A stretch of DNA of 64,000 nt from assembly GCF_905171765.1 (NCBI RefSeq), contig NC_053391.1, positions 112,006,618 to 112,070,617 of the forward strand, in the 5' to 3' direction. This stretch comes from Bufo bufo (lineage: Eukaryota; Chordata; Amphibia; Anura; Bufonidae). The stretch's first letter is position 1; every line of letters begins with the position of its first letter. Below are positions 1 through 11,982 of this stretch, one piece after another. A program made the position numbers and the translations under genes. The notes under the pieces are model-generated. The model searched no databases. It had not been told where the DNA came from and saw only the letters and a program-made list of their open reading frames with translations.

Positions 1-178
1 GTTTTTACGGATGACACCGGAAAGACGGATCCGGCATTTCAATGCATTTGTAAGACGGATCAGGATCCTGATCAGTCTTACAAATGACATCAGTTGGCAT
101 ACGTTTTGATGGATCCGGCAGGCAGTTCCGGCGACAGAACTGCTTGCCGGATCACTCTGCCGAAGGTGTGAAAGTAGC
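1..178. repeat. End of a GGATCC-rich foldback DNA element
   Basis: The stretch is built of inverted GACGGATCC/GGATCCG words and ends near 165-178 in GTGTGAAAGTAGCCTAA. Almost the same terminus closes the repeat at 4932-5275, so this is one end of a dispersed palindromic DNA transposon cut by the window start. No coding capacity is seen. The superfamily cannot be told because the other end and its target duplication are missing. Confidence 0.6.
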
Positions 179-1728
179 CTAACATACCTAATTCATCCAT
201 TCCCCAACATCATTTGTTGGGGAAAAAGTAGAACACAACCCATTTGATCGACCTTGCTCTTATGTGTTGTACCACCTTACCATTGTACCCATGAGTTCAG
301 GAGCTTCACTTTAGATCCAACATACTGTATGGACTGATATGACCGAAAGAATAGTAGGTAGACCATTTGATTAACAAAGGGTTAAATATGAAAGAAAATA
401 GACATTCTGATGGCGCTGAGGTCACTTAGCATTATAAATTGACTGGAAGCTTCTTTTGTATATTGGGAAGTGCAGACATAGAGGTGTGAAATCTGCCCTC
501 TCTTTCAGGCTGTGATGAGGGCACTGTATTGATTGTACAATTTACTTTATACCCATAATAAATATACTCTAATGGGAATCTGCAGTTTAATCAATAGATA
601 TGCTATTTTTATGGCATAGCAAATTCTATGAATTTCTCTGTGCCAAAAGAAACTCCTTCCTTTACTGTTAAGAAATGGGTCAGCAAAAAGTGCAAAGACT
701 TTGATGAATAAGGAGAATTGTAGTAAGTCAGTTCTGAATACAAGGGCTACAACAGAAAATAATACTAGCCTCCCGCCTTTACATGAGATAATGTCAACAA
801 ATGTTTATTACAGCCACTTCATTTCAAATATATTTATTTCGCTGGGAGTTAATGGAAAAGTGGGTGAAAACTAGCCCCCATGGAAGACTATATTTGCCAC
901 TAGGCATGCATGGGCAAGATTTTGGGATGGCGGACAAAACATTTAAAACATTTTTTTACGGTCGATGCTATTTCAACATGGTGCTTGATATTTGCCTTCC
1001 CCAGTTGTAAACAGTATACAGAGACCGGAAAGACGGTCCACTGACATATTATATGTCACAAATGACCAACTGTGATGAGTAATGCTTGTCCAGCTTTCTA
1101 TAGGAGAAGTCAAAAGCAGCACATAAACTCTGCTGCTATATTCTAGTCTTGTACACAGTATGCAAAGCACATGGAAATGGGACCCTGCTGGTGGCAACGT
1201 TCTTCACAGAAACTCAACACAGGCTAGCGTGCACTGCCTTACTCAACACAGTGAATACAAATGTGTCCATCTTTATCTCTGCTCTTGGCTCAACATATGC
1301 CTAGACATGCGGCACAATTTTTAAAATACGCATAAGCATTTCCTGTTACTGTGTCATGAGATGTCTGTGTTGTAGGTGTCGATGTGTGGCCACCCAGTGG
1401 ATGTGATGGACATAGCAGCCTATCAAACATTTTATTTGCACATCCTTGATATTGCTTTGAATGTCTTTCTTGAAGAATTTGCTTCCCTAACCAAATTCAA
1501 GAAAAGCTAATGGAGGACACATGTATTTGTTTGGGAAATGCGACCGACACCAATGAAAAACACAAGAATATATATCTATATATTTTTATTTCAAATGTGC
1601 CATGAATTTTATTTAATTACACCTAAATGACCTTTAATAGCTAAGGTTTAGGTGAATTCATTTTCAGTGCATAAGGCAGCATGAAATGTAAATATGACTT
1701 TACCTACTGGGTGTAAAATACTAATGTC
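179..1728. other. AT-rich spacer, nothing recognised
   Basis: No conserved protein, terminal repeat or tandem array is visible. Open frames here are shorter than 80 codons, have no recognisable motif and look like chance. Old unrecognisable repeat remnants are possible. Confidence 0.5.
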
Positions 1729-2092
1729 ATATCCTCAGGATAGGTCATCAATATAAGATCAGTGGGAGTCCAACTCTCTGCGCCCATGCCAATGAGCTGT
1801 TTGAAGAGGATGCAGTTCTCTAGTAAATCTCACAGCCATTTCCTAGGCCTATGATATCACGTTCATCGGTCAGATAGTCTACATGTACGTGCAGTTCAGT
1901 CCAATTCAGGTGAATGGGCCTGGGTTACAATGCCAAGCATAGCCACTATACAATGTATGGTGCTGTGCTTGGTATGTTGTGAGGAAGCTGCATAGCTTGC
2001 CCAACTGGGAGGGTACACCCACCATTATGATAATATTGACCTATCCCGAGGATAGGTCATCAATATTGTACTTCCAGAAAACCCCTTTAAGG
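1729..2092. repeat. Dispersed element with duplicated 24-bp motif
   Basis: A motif reading TCCTCAGGATAGGTCATCAA at about 1732-1751 recurs as TCCCGAGGATAGGTCATCAA at about 2044-2063. The block ends in ACCCCTTTAA at 2081-2090, an end typical of TTAA-targeted non-autonomous elements. No coding sequence is seen. It is probably a MITE, but the left end is not defined. Confidence 0.45.
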
Positions 2093-2722
2093 TAGAAGAG
2101 AAGCAACTAGGAATGTAATTATTCAGACATGATGTCATCAATACTCTATTAGTACGCTGTTACACGATTCATGATCCAAACTGCCTATTTTCTGTTAAAA
2201 AATTGTACAATCCAATAAAGAACCGATGGAAAGACCACAGACTGATTTCATTGTTTTCCTACAGCATAACAAGCTAACACTTAAATGGCACATCACAAGT
2301 GATATTTGCTCATGCAGCAGAGTTGATTTGTATGTGTTTTATGACTCACACATGCTTTTTGGCATCAAAATAATAACAAGTGAAAGTAGGAAATATATAA
2401 TAAGAGAGCAGGTGGAAGGCAGGATTATCACCAGCTGTTTATGTAAATTCAGAACATTATAGAGGAAAATTGGATGTTTTCAACATGTCTCATGATATGT
2501 TTTAATCAGTATTCATAAGGTCATTCCTTCTTTCTCTGAGTGTAAACTGACAACAGAAATATCCAGAATGAAAAAAAAAAAAAAAACATGGTGCATGACA
2601 TTTTTCTACTCATTGAAGATATTTAGCTTTTTGAACTCTACATTGTGCAGATAAAAGTACAACCATCAATAACAGTCTACTTTGTGGGACGACTATGATC
2701 AAAAGAATAAAGGGGCAATAAT
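2093..2722. other. Spacer with an A16 run
   Basis: No gene is recognised. A run of 16 A at 2571-2586 could be the tail of an old retroposed sequence, but nothing upstream of it is identifiable. Confidence 0.4.
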
Positions 2723-3249
2723 TAGTGTTGAGCGAATCAAAGTATCCGAATTTCAGGGAAAATTCGATTCGCTGCAAAGCCGAATTTCCTAGTGCTTCGT
2801 GGTATTGAATAAATTTTTCCTGAAGTGGCGGTAAAAATACAAAAAAATCATACTCACCTCATCCATTTGAGCGTGAAGAGGCCACTGCAGCCAGCTTGCT
2901 TGAAGATCCTGCACAAAATCTCGTGCGCTGTGGCATACGACGTCACCACGCCGGCCAGCGTGGTGATGTAATCATACAAGATTTAGCGCTGGATCTTCAA
3001 GCAAGATGGCCGCGGCTGCCTCTTCACGCTCAAATGGATAAGGTAAGTATGATTAAATTTTTTTCTTTTTTATTATTAATTCCTGAAAGGCCTTAATATT
3101 AATGACAGATGCCCCTATCAGCTATGAACACAGCATCTGAGGGGTTCAATGATGGGAGGGGGTTGGGGGGTGTCATTCGTCACAAAGTGATTTTTTTTTG
3201 TTGTAAAATGCGGCAAAGCAGCCAAACCGAATCTTCAAGAACATCTTTA
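2723..3249. mobile_element. Palindromic hAT-like MITE
   Basis: The left end TAGTGTTGAGCGAAT is of the same type as the hAT TIRs elsewhere in the window. The interior is a long palindrome: the arm at about 2848-2910 (CTCATCCATTTGAGCGTGAA) returns inverted at about 2990-3060. The proposed right end at 3249 is degraded. The flanks GCAATAAT (2715-2722) and GTAATAAC (3250-3257) match at 6 of 8 bases, as expected for an aged 8-bp hAT target duplication. No coding sequence. Confidence 0.5.
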
Positions 3250-3920
3250 GTAATAACTACTTGATAGGGCTTTCTTGAAATTCTTTGCACAGCATCTATT
3301 CCAAATAGTGTTGCTGAAGGGGCCATGTCTTCTTTGTCCTAGTGGTCTGTAGTGGTCCTACTATTTGGATCCCCATGGTCAGTAAGTCTTAACATATTTG
3401 CAAGAAATACATTCTGAAATTTTGTGGTTGTTATTTTCCTATCAGTTAAAAAAAATAGTGGAATACTTGTTGGATCAGTGGAAAATCTTGAGGCTGAGAT
3501 TCCCACGTTCTCACAGATTCAAACTGTTCGGATGACTATTTTTTTCTGGAGCATGACAATGTACATTTGCTGGTTGGCACTCATGTATGATAGGTAATTA
3601 ATAAATGAATTATACCTTTTAAGGTGAGATCCAATTTCAGATTTTTGTCTATAGATTTCCGTTAGGTTTGTGCTGGTGATATGTTAGATTTTTTAATGAA
3701 AATTTGCACAAAAATTTAACATTGTCAGAGTTATTAATTTCTCTGGAATGTTTTATGTAATTGGCCTTATTGGTTTGTTTGGTATTTGGTGAGTAGGTAT
3801 AGCCAATGGAGGCTAAAACCAGTATGGACCAGTGTTCCCTCTAAGCTGCATATTCTGGAAAGAAAATCATTAAAACAACATAAGGATCTACTGTGAAATA
3901 ACAGATCTACCTTTTTACTC
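3250..3920. other. Spacer, nothing recognised
   Basis: AT-rich sequence with no long open frame, terminal repeat or tandem array that I can identify. Confidence 0.45.
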
Positions 3921-4311
3921 ATAATGAGCGGCATAGGCAATATTCAAATTTGCGACATTTCGCAAATGTTTGACGAATATTCACCATAAATTTGCAAATT
4001 CTCAAATTTGTGATCTCCAGCCATTATTTACTTGATTGCAAAAATCGGCAATGTAATATATTCGCGATCAAAATTTACAATTAGAATATTCACGATCAAC
4101 ACTAAGGGGTAGGCAACTTTCCTATTGGTTGCTAGGGATGTTGCTGCCGATATTTGCGATAAATTCGCGATAAATTCGCGATTAGAATATTCGCGATCAA
4201 CACTATTTGTGAATACGAATATATAGCACTATATTAAAAATATTTGTGAATTCTCGAAGTAGCGATATTAGCGATTAAAATTTGCGATTCGAATATTCGT
4301 GCTCAACACTA
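3921..4311. mobile_element. hAT-like MITE rich in GCGAATATT
   Basis: The interior repeats words such as AATATTCGCGAT and AAATTTGCGA in both orientations. The right end reads GTGCTCAACACTA at 4299-4311, the inverse of a TAGTGTTGAGC hAT-type terminus. The left end is degraded (TAATGAGCGGCAT). A related end lies at 45998. It is non-coding and probably moved by a hAT transposase. Confidence 0.5.
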
Positions 4312-4325
4312 GTCTTTACTAAAGA

Positions 4326-4500
4326 TTAAAGAGGTTGTCCAGGATTAGGAAAAAAAGGACTGCTTTCTTCCAAAAATATCACCACTCGTTTCCACAAAGT
4401 AGAACTGAGCTATAATATCAGGCTCAACCTATGGACAGTTGTGGAGCTGTCGTGGCAAGAAAACAGCCAGGTTTTTCTAATCCTGGGCAACTCCTTTTAG
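4326..4500. mobile_element. TTAA-flanked foldback MITE
   Basis: The left arm AGAGGTTGTCCAGGATTAG (4330-4348) is answered by the inverted arm CTAATCCTGGGCAACTCCTT (4478-4497). The left flank is TTAA; the right flank has decayed to TTTA. This is a short hairpin-type element of the TTAA-target class (piggyBac/Kolobok-like). No coding sequence. Confidence 0.6.
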
Positions 4501-4931
4501 GGAACATCTATTATGACTTTACTTTTCATTATTTTACACCATGGGCTCAAAGTCTCATTTTAGCTACTACATTGCAGCTAGTGTGTCAGCAGTTGCTCTG
4601 GCAGTGGCCCCGGGTTCTGGTGTCCTGTGTGTCTATTAGGAATATTCTTCACTGAACCTCACCTAAAAAATACTCCCATAATTGTTTTCCCTCCAAACCT
4701 AAAGATATCTAGTGCAATCACAAAAAATATAGCACTATAATAATAGATGCAAGCATAACATATGGACTAAGCACGCACTCTATTGATAAAATATGAGACA
4801 CTTGGTCAATACATTTTGATCAAAACACAGTTTTTCTCGACAGTGGCAGAAGACAAAAACACTGCCATATGCAGGATTAAAATAAGCTTTTGGCTTTCAA
4901 ACAAAAACGTATGGCACCACTGCTCTATTGC
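4501..4931. other. Spacer, nothing recognised
   Basis: No recognisable gene or repeat. Short open frames show no motif. Confidence 0.4.
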
Positions 4932-5275
4932 AACACATGAGATTATTATTATTATCTTTAACATAGCCAAGACGGATCCGTCTTAAATACCATTGAAAGT
5001 CAACAGGAAACAGATCCGTTTTCTATTGTGCCAGATTGTATCAGTAAAAACGGATCCGTCCCCATTGACTTACATTGTGTGTCAGAACGGATCTGTTTGG
5101 CTCAGTTTCGTCAGACGGACTCCAAAGCAGAATGGAGACGGAATGGAGGCTAACTGAGGCAATCTGATGCATTCTGAGCGGATCCTTTTCCATTCAGAAT
5201 GCATTAGGGCAAAACTGATCCTAATGGATCTCACAAACAGAAAGCCAAAACGCCAGTGTGAAAGTAGCCTTAGCT
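4932..5275. repeat. GGATCCGT-rich foldback element, partial
   Basis: It carries repeated ACGGATCCGT words in both orientations and ends in CAGTGTGAAAGTAGCCTTAG at 5256-5275, the same terminus as the repeat at 1-178. The opposite terminus was not found, so the copy is probably truncated on the left. Class unknown. Confidence 0.55.
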
Positions 5276-5744
5276 GCATGAGGGCTTGCTTTTTGCAGGA
5301 CAGCCTGTAGTTTTTATTATTAATATTTTGGTGCACATATGACTTTTTCATCACTTTTTATACAATGTTTTTTGGAGGTGAGGTGGGTAAAAATTGCTCA
5401 GTGCTTTTATGATGTGCCAAATTTATTCTATGGGTCGATACCATTATGATGATACCAAATGTATATCATTTTTCTATCATGTTTTACTACTTTTGCAGCA
5501 TAAAAATCACTCTTTTTTATTAAGTCATATTTTGCATCGCTGTATACTAACATCCATAAAAAATTTATTTTTTCGCCAACATAACTGTGTGAGGGCTTGT
5601 TTTATGCAAGACAGGTTCTTGTTTTTATTGGTACAAGTTTTCTTGGGAGGTGAGGTGACAAGAGCAACAATTCTGTCAGTGTTTAAATTTTTTAAGGCGT
5701 TCATCATGTTGGATAAGTATCAATTTTGCAGATCAGGTGATTAT
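5276..5744. repeat. Old dispersed repeat, left half, split by hAT
   Basis: This sequence contains two diverged copies of a block with TGAGGGCTTG and GGAGGTGAGGTG (about 5279-5385 and 5590-5660). It resembles the interior of the TTAA element near 51100-51350, which also has GGCGTTCA followed by AGATCAGGT. It resumes after the hAT insertion at 11070, so it is the pre-existing target repeat. Confidence 0.45.
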
Positions 5745-5941
5745 TAGAGATGAGCGAATGGAAATTGACGAAGTGGGATTCGATCCAAATTTCAGGAAAA
5801 ATTAGATTCGCACCGAAGCCGAATTTCCTCACGCTTCGTGGTAACGAATCACTTTTTTTCCTAAAATGGCTGCTGCACATGTCAGGACATGGAGCAAAGA
5901 ACTCTGGGAACGAAGTATCACCCACAATGCCATGCATGCAG

Positions 5942-5972
5942 CCAATCAGCAGCTAGCCATCCCCTATAAATA
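5942..5972 (+). promoter_or_regulatory. CCAAT and TATA boxes of the hAT leader
   Basis: CCAAT at 5942-5946 is followed 19 bp later by CCCCTATAAATAGCC, with TATAAATA at 5965-5972. The same CCCTATAAATAGC is preserved in the second hAT copy on the - strand at 36625-36632, also just upstream of a TTCTGCCATTT stretch. Conservation between two diverged copies supports a real polymerase II core promoter. The start site is not determined. Confidence 0.6.
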
Positions 5973-6339
5973 GCCTCAGACATTTTGAATTCTGCCATTT
6001 TGAATTCTGCCATTTTCCAGTGTACTTAGTGCAGGGATAGACGTTAGCAGGCGCTAGTGACAGTGGTAGAAAAGACTTCAGTGTTTAAAAAATTATTATT
6101 AAAGGTGTAGGGAAAGCATACTGAGGCATCATCTATGCTATAAAAGGAGAACAGGGCGGAATAGTAGAGTGTACAGCCTGTGTAATAGGAGCGATTCTAT
6201 TACACCTTGCTGCACTTATTGGGAATCCAAATTGATATTATACTGCTGCTTTTAGGTTTGTACTTGATGATACCTCTGTAATTCCAGCAAACCTTGTTTG
6301 TTATTGGGGTGCAAGTGCTGTGTTGCAGGGTGCATTTAT

Positions 6340-6805
6340 AGGAAATATACGTACGTCATATTAACCGTTCTGCGGTGCATTTTAATCTGCAGATTCTTTT
6401 AGGGTGTATTAGTGTAAAAAATGGAAGTCTTATTTGCCATTCCTCGGTGCAGTTACATTGTAATACAGACTTTTTTGGGGGTGTTTTAGTAGTCTAAAAA
6501 GTACATATATTTGATGTTCTGCAGAACAGTTACATTGTACTAGAGCCTTTTTTGGGGTGTATAAGCATAAAAAAAAAGTATGTCTTATTTGCCTTTCTGT
6601 GGTGCAGTTACTTGGTACTTCAGCCTTTTTGGGAGTGTATAAGTTTAAAAAAAGTAAATCTTATTTGCTGTTCTGTGGTGCAATTACTTTGTACTGCAAC
6701 CTTTTTTGGAGTGTATTAGTGGAAAAAACAAGTACATTTTATTTGCCGCTCTGCGGTCAAGTTACATTGTTATTGTTCTACAGCTTTTTTATGGTGTATT
6801 AATTT
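6340..6805 (+). repeat. hAT leader tandem array, ~76-bp units
   Basis: About six diverged units share TTATTTGCCNTTCTG, GGTGCAGTTACATTGTACT and a T-run followed by GGGGTGTATTAGT. Anchors fall near 6372, 6446, 6522, 6599, 6676 and 6752, giving a period of 73-79 bp. The array lies between the promoter-like boxes and the first open frame. A related array with the same GGTGCAGTTA core sits in the leader of the second hAT copy (30190-30900). Confidence 0.7.
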
Positions 6806-6835
6806 CCTTTTGATTTAATTATTTTATCTAACAGT

Positions 6836-9293
6836 ATGTCAGACAGACAAGTGATAGTCCCTTCAAAGGGAATGGGCAGTGGGCAAAATGTTTCTGTCGC
6901 AGGCAGCAGAAGAAGGGGGGGGGGGGGTTGCAGCAAGAGTCGCAGCGAAAGGCCTGAGCTCCTGGTGTCTTCTAGCGCTTGTGTCTTGACCAGCAAACCG
7001 GAGGTGCTTGAATGGTTGATTCGGTCTTCTACTTCATTGCAAGTGACATCAGACACCCCCAGCCAAAAGTTGGTGGGTTCTTCAGACGCAATGCTTAGTT
7101 GCTATGGCCCGGGAGCAGGCCCTGTGCACTCACCTGCCCTCAGCCTGCCTTTGTCTTTTTCTGTTCCCTCTGCTAGAGAAGTATTATATGCCGTAGGCTC
7201 TGCTCCACTTCTTAGCGAGGACGAGCTACTAGAGGACAGTCAGCAGCTACTGCCCAGCCAAGATCTGGAGGAGAGATCCGCCGCTTCCTCCGGTAGGCGG
7301 GCAAGTGATGATTATGAGTGTTGTGTGGGAGCTGATGTTGTGAGCTGTCAGACTCCTGGCCCTGACACCATTGAGGGGGACATCAGTGACGTGCAGACAG
7401 TAGTGGATGATAATGAAGCTGATTGCACTTGGTAGCTGGGTGAAGAAGGGGCTTCATCATCATCAGGAGGAGAGGGTGGCAGCTTGCGCGTGAGGCAGGG
7501 GCTGAGCCAGCAAGGTGGTAGCATGGCCAGGAGTCAGCAGGGTGGCAGCAGTGGGAGGTTGTGAACCAAACATGCCCGGGGTAGACCACCCACGTCACAG
7601 GAGACTACCTGCCCGGGAAGTAGCAGTGCAGGGTTTCACGGAGGCAGCGGTAGCAGGCAGTCAGTATAGAGTGTTGGGGGAAAATGCCATAGTCAGCGGT
7701 ATGGCAATTTTTTATTAGGCCGACGGAGGAGGTGAACATGGCCATTTGCCGAATTTGTGGGCAGAAGGGGAAGCATAGGCAGGGTGCCAATGTTGGCACC
7801 ACCACCCCCGAATCAACACATGCCTGGAAGAACCGTGGCTCCGATGTGGTGGTCCAGCCAGCTGCAGCAGCCACTGCATCACTCAATGGCACACACCTAA
7901 TTTCATGCAGTCAAGGCTCCACCACCTCAGCCGAAGGGAGCTGTCTGTCCTTTCCATCATCTGCTGATCCTGATACTTCTGCTCCTTCTTCTCCTTGAGC
8001 TGCAGCTGCAGAACGGCGTCCCCCAACATAGGCTAATATGCGATGTTTCCACCCATTGGAATTCCACCCTCCATACGTTGGACCAATTATATCAACAGAG
8101 AAAGGCCATAAATGATTTATTGATGATACAGACGGACAGAGGTACTCTCCTGTGTAACATCGATGTTTGCCAGTGGCAGCTCATGTGTGACAGCTGCCGT
8201 TTTCTCGGGCCCTTTGAGGAGGCCACTTTATTTGTCAGTCACCAGGACTATTGGATGAATAAAGTCATTCCACTGATTCATGTCATGGAGCACAGGCTGC
8301 TAAATCTGGTTGGCCAGTGGACAGGAGAAGTGGCAACTACATCTCAAGGCTACATGAGCCCTGTGGGGGCTGTACTAGAGGAGGAGGAGGAGGACATTCG
8401 AGCACAAGCAATGTGTAGAGAAATGTATGGTTTTTCTACATAAGTGACAGGAGAGGGGGAGCAGGAGGATCAGGAGCAGCCAAAGGAGCTACAAGATGAT
8501 GAGGAAGAGGAGGCAGAGGACCCAGACACACCGTGGCAGTATTCAGTGGAAATGGAGGCAGGGAGTCCCTCCGAGTCACTTGCGCAAATGGCCATATGCA
8601 TGCTGACTTGCTTGCGTAGTGACAGCCGAATTGTCACCATTCGGCATAGGGATGACTACTGACTTTCCACCATGTTAGACCCTCACTACTGGTCCAAAAT
8701 GGAGGCTTTTTTACACCCGCTGAGAGGGAGGACAAACTGAACTATTATCGAGACATCCTATGTAGTCAGTTGGCCACTGCCTATGTGCGCCATCGCCAAT
8801 CCATACGCAGGTCTGACCGGGGGCCCTCTGCGCTCACGTTCCACTGCTATGGCTGCTGGGGGGCGGCGTGGCAGGAGCAGTACCAGCTCCATCAGAAGCA
8901 ACTTAAGTCTCGAGTCGCTGATGAGCTGTTTTCTTCAACTGCCTAGTAAAACAACTACTCACCAGCAGCAGCACCTAGACATAGTGCAGAACCTGAACCA
9001 GCAGGTTGTGGCATACTGGGAGTGCATCCTGCCTCACCACATCGATGATCCCCTGGACTACTGGGCAGCCAAACATGATTTGTGGCCGCAACTGGCGAAT
9101 TTGCCCTAGACAAGCTTTCTTGCCGGCCAGCAGTGTGCCATCAGAGCAGGTGTTTAGTGCAGCGGGGGCCATAGTTGTCCCAAAGAAAACTTGCCTATCC
9201 ACCCAATATGTGGAGAAACTGACCTTTGTGAAGATGACTCAAGCATGGATCAGCCAGGATTTTCAAACACCAGTGCCTGATGCATCAGACTAG
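6836..9293 (+). pseudogene. hAT transposase (BED finger), broken
   Basis: This would be the DNA-binding and DDE-type transposase of the hAT element. Pieces are spread over several frames. 6836-7435 is a Ser/acidic-rich leader frame of unknown role. Around 7738-7830 is a partial zinc finger with CRICGQKGKHR. At 8078-8443 is the central region containing FEEATLFVSHQDYWMNKVIP. An acidic stretch follows at 8444-8662, and DPLDYW then PASSVPSEQVFSAAG (9048-9200) mark the C-terminal hAT dimerisation domain. Stops and frame changes occur between the pieces, including one inside the dimerisation domain near 9105. The family assignment is firm; the exact gene model is not. It cannot make an active enzyme as it stands. 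Confidence 0.85.
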
Positions 9294-9474
9294 ATCATCC
9301 ATCGTGCCACACCTACACTTTGATAAAAGAGACCTGTTTCTCCTGGCTACCTGCTTAAGCTACTATTCTGATGCTGCCACCCGCCTGATGCCACACCTGC
9401 TGCCAGGTGCTCCTACAGCCACCCACCATCTTCAGCTGGTACTAGTATTGCCCCCCACCCACTATATCACTCGG

Positions 9475-10165
9475 ACACTCTGTGGTCTCCTCATGCTGCT
9501 GCCATTTTACCACTCTGTGGTCTCCTCATGCTGCTGCCACCTCACCACTCTGTAGTCTCCACATGCTGCTGTCACCTCACCACCATGTCACTGGGCCACT
9601 CTGTGGTCTCCTCATGATGCTGCCACCTCACCACTGTGTCAATGGGCCACTCTGTGGTTTTCCTCATGCTGCTCGCACCTCACCAGTATGTCACAAGGCC
9701 CCTCTGTAATCTTTTTCATGCTGTTGCCACTTCAACACTGTGTCACTGAGCTACACTGTGGCCTCCTTATGCTACTGACACCTCACCACTCTAGGGTCTC
9801 CTCATGCTTCTGCCACATCACAACTCGGTGGCCTCCTCATGTTCCTGCCACATTACCACTCTGTGGTATCCTCATGCTGCTGCCAGCTCACCACTATGTC
9901 ACTGGGCCACTCTGTGGTCTCCTCATGCTGCTGCCACCTCAAGACTATGTCACTGGGCCACTCTGTGGTCTCCTCATGCTGCTGCCACCTCAACACTATG
10001 TCACTGGGCCACTCTTTGGACTCCTCATGCTACTGACACCTGACCATTCTGCCATTCGGCCACTCTGTGATCTCCTTATTCTGCTGCTACCTCACCACTC
10101 TGTCACTGGGCCACTATGTGGACTTCTCATGCTGTTCCCACCCTCCACACTCCATGACTGGGCCA
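9475..10165 (+). repeat. Minisatellite in hAT 3' region, ~51-bp units
   Basis: About a dozen variable units contain CCACTCTGTGGTCTCCTCAT and GCTGCTGCCACCTCACCAC, often followed by ATGTCACTGGG. Full units repeat every 51 bp (for example 9907 and 9958), with shorter units where the last block is missing. Because unit length is often a multiple of three, it creates a long Leu/Pro/His-rich open frame, which I judge not to be a gene. Confidence 0.85.
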
Positions 10166-11069
10166 CTATTTTGCCTTTTGGCCTGGTTGACATCATCATT
10201 TATTTGACTCTTCTTCTAAACAGTCAGAAGGAAGGAAAAATGAGACCCACAATGGATTCTGTCTATGTAGCAGCTGTAAGGCCTGTAAGACATGGTCCTT
10301 ATTTTGCATCAGAATTGGCTTATGATTTGGTAGCCATATTAGGAGTGGGTACAAAACAAAGAAGACTTGCAAAGATTCCATTCATGTGTCATCTCTGTTT
10401 TGGATCCACTCCTGCGTTTTTTGGCTTTAGCAATACTCATGGATTACTGACCAAATGCTGACCAAGTGAAGGCGGATTCTCAACAGACAGGATCAGTTTT
10501 TTCGGGTTATTGTTCTGACGGCTCAGAGTAAGGGCAAAATGATCAGTGACGTCAACACAAACTTATTGCTGATACCCTTTCCACTCTGTCAGGGGGGCTC
10601 TACTTGTATAAGCGTTTAATAGAACAGGTTCTGTAGACATCTATGTGGAATTAGCTGACAACTGTGTAAAAGGAGTGCTCTCTTTCGTGCTATAGTAGGA
10701 TCTTGGGCCTCTGCATGGTTCTTTATACCTGGCGCTAATGTTGACCTGTAAGGCTGAGTTCACACTTCAGTTATTTAGTCAATTTTGGCTCCGTAATTGA
10801 CCAAATAAATGAAGTGTAAAGTGATTTTTAAAGCGTTGCCTGTCATCTGCGTGTCATATTGACTCATAGTATTGTTTCACTACCACAGCAGACTTCCTCT
10901 GCATGTAACTGCAAGATACAGTGTTCTACACCACTTTACAGGCTCTCTGCAGCCACGAAATAGCTGTTTTTAATGCAATTCGCCATTAATAAATTTGGAT
11001 CGAATCAAATCTTTTGGAAAATTCGGTGAACTGACCAAATCGAATTTTTGAGAAATTCGCTCATCTCTA

Positions 11070-11982
11070 GTCATTATGTGGCGATACCAATTATGTGTGG
11101 TTTAGGAGTTAAATGTCCGGGATCAGTGCCAGCACCAATCTCAGCTGTAGTGGCAGAGTGTCAGCTGTATGTTACAGCTGACACCCACTGCTGATGGAGG
11201 TAGCTCAGTTCCTGAGCTGCTGCCATCACATCACTCTAATGGAGATGGGCGGCATGGAGCACACAGGGGCAGCAGGGACACAGGGGTAGCAAGAAAACTG
11301 AGGGAGAAGCAGAGGCTAAAAAGAGGTCACAGAGGGGGTACCTGATTACAGGCTCTAATCTCCATGATAGGAATTGTAGCGATCAGACTGTACCGGCATT
11401 TTACACTGAAAAACGCTCCGATTGGTTAGACTGTACAGACTTACCAATCTGAGCGATCACCGACAAGGGACTGCTCTGATTGCTCCTATGCTTCTATGCT
11501 GCTTCTATGCCAGTTTTTTGTCTTAGAAGAATTCTGGCATAGATTTCAGTTCAGGCATGCAGACTGCCGGATGTGTTGCCTAATTTACGATCAGGGGTAC
11601 GCATAAATCAGGTGTAGCATCCGGCAGCACATCTGGTTATCATAGACCGGTGTATGCCGCTGGGATATGATAAATCTTCCTCATTATATTTTTTCTTTTA
11701 TATTGGACATGTGCTGTGAGGATTTTTATATGCTCATAATCGATTTACTTATAGGAACTTTGTTGGTTATGGTCTGGGCTGATATTATTAAATTTTTTTT
11801 TTTTTTTTCACTTTTAAAATGATGCATAATTTTTCCCTAGCTATAGTAGTACTGTATGCAGGATTGTTATGTGTGTATTTTGGCTATAATAAAAATCAAG
11901 TGATCTAGTATGTTTTTGGAGGTGCAGCTTTTTTGTATGGTTTTGCTTTGTACATGTGTTTAATGTATTGTTTTGCCATTTA
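11070..11982. repeat. Old dispersed repeat, right half
   Basis: This is the continuation of the repeat interrupted at 5744: removing the hAT and one target copy rejoins GATCAGGT-GATTAT-GTGGCGATACC. It includes an inverted pair GTCAGCTGTATGTTACAGCTGAC (two halves around 11159-11181). No coding sequence was recognised. Confidence 0.4.

Larger units (their letters stand above)
5745..11069 (+). mobile_element. Complete hAT transposon, inactive
   Basis: Both ends are visible: TAGAGATGAGCGAAT at 5745-5759 and its inverse ATTCGCTCATCTCTA at 11055-11069. The flanks are GTGATTAT (5737-5744) and GTCATTAT (11070-11077), an 8-bp target duplication with one mismatch, which is the hAT signature. Inside lie, in order, a promoter-like stretch, a leader tandem array, a broken BED-finger transposase and a 3' minisatellite. 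The 5.3-kb length fits an autonomous hAT that has since decayed. Other hAT pieces in the window match its 3' end and its middle. Confidence 0.88.

Noticed and set aside
5394..5747. 117-codon open frame before the hAT
   Set aside because: It lies in a dispersed non-coding repeat and ends at the hAT target; no motif.
9688..10461. 257-codon open frame rich in Leu/Pro/His
   Set aside because: It is produced by a ~51-bp tandem repeat whose period is a multiple of three; no protein motif and other frames are also open in part.
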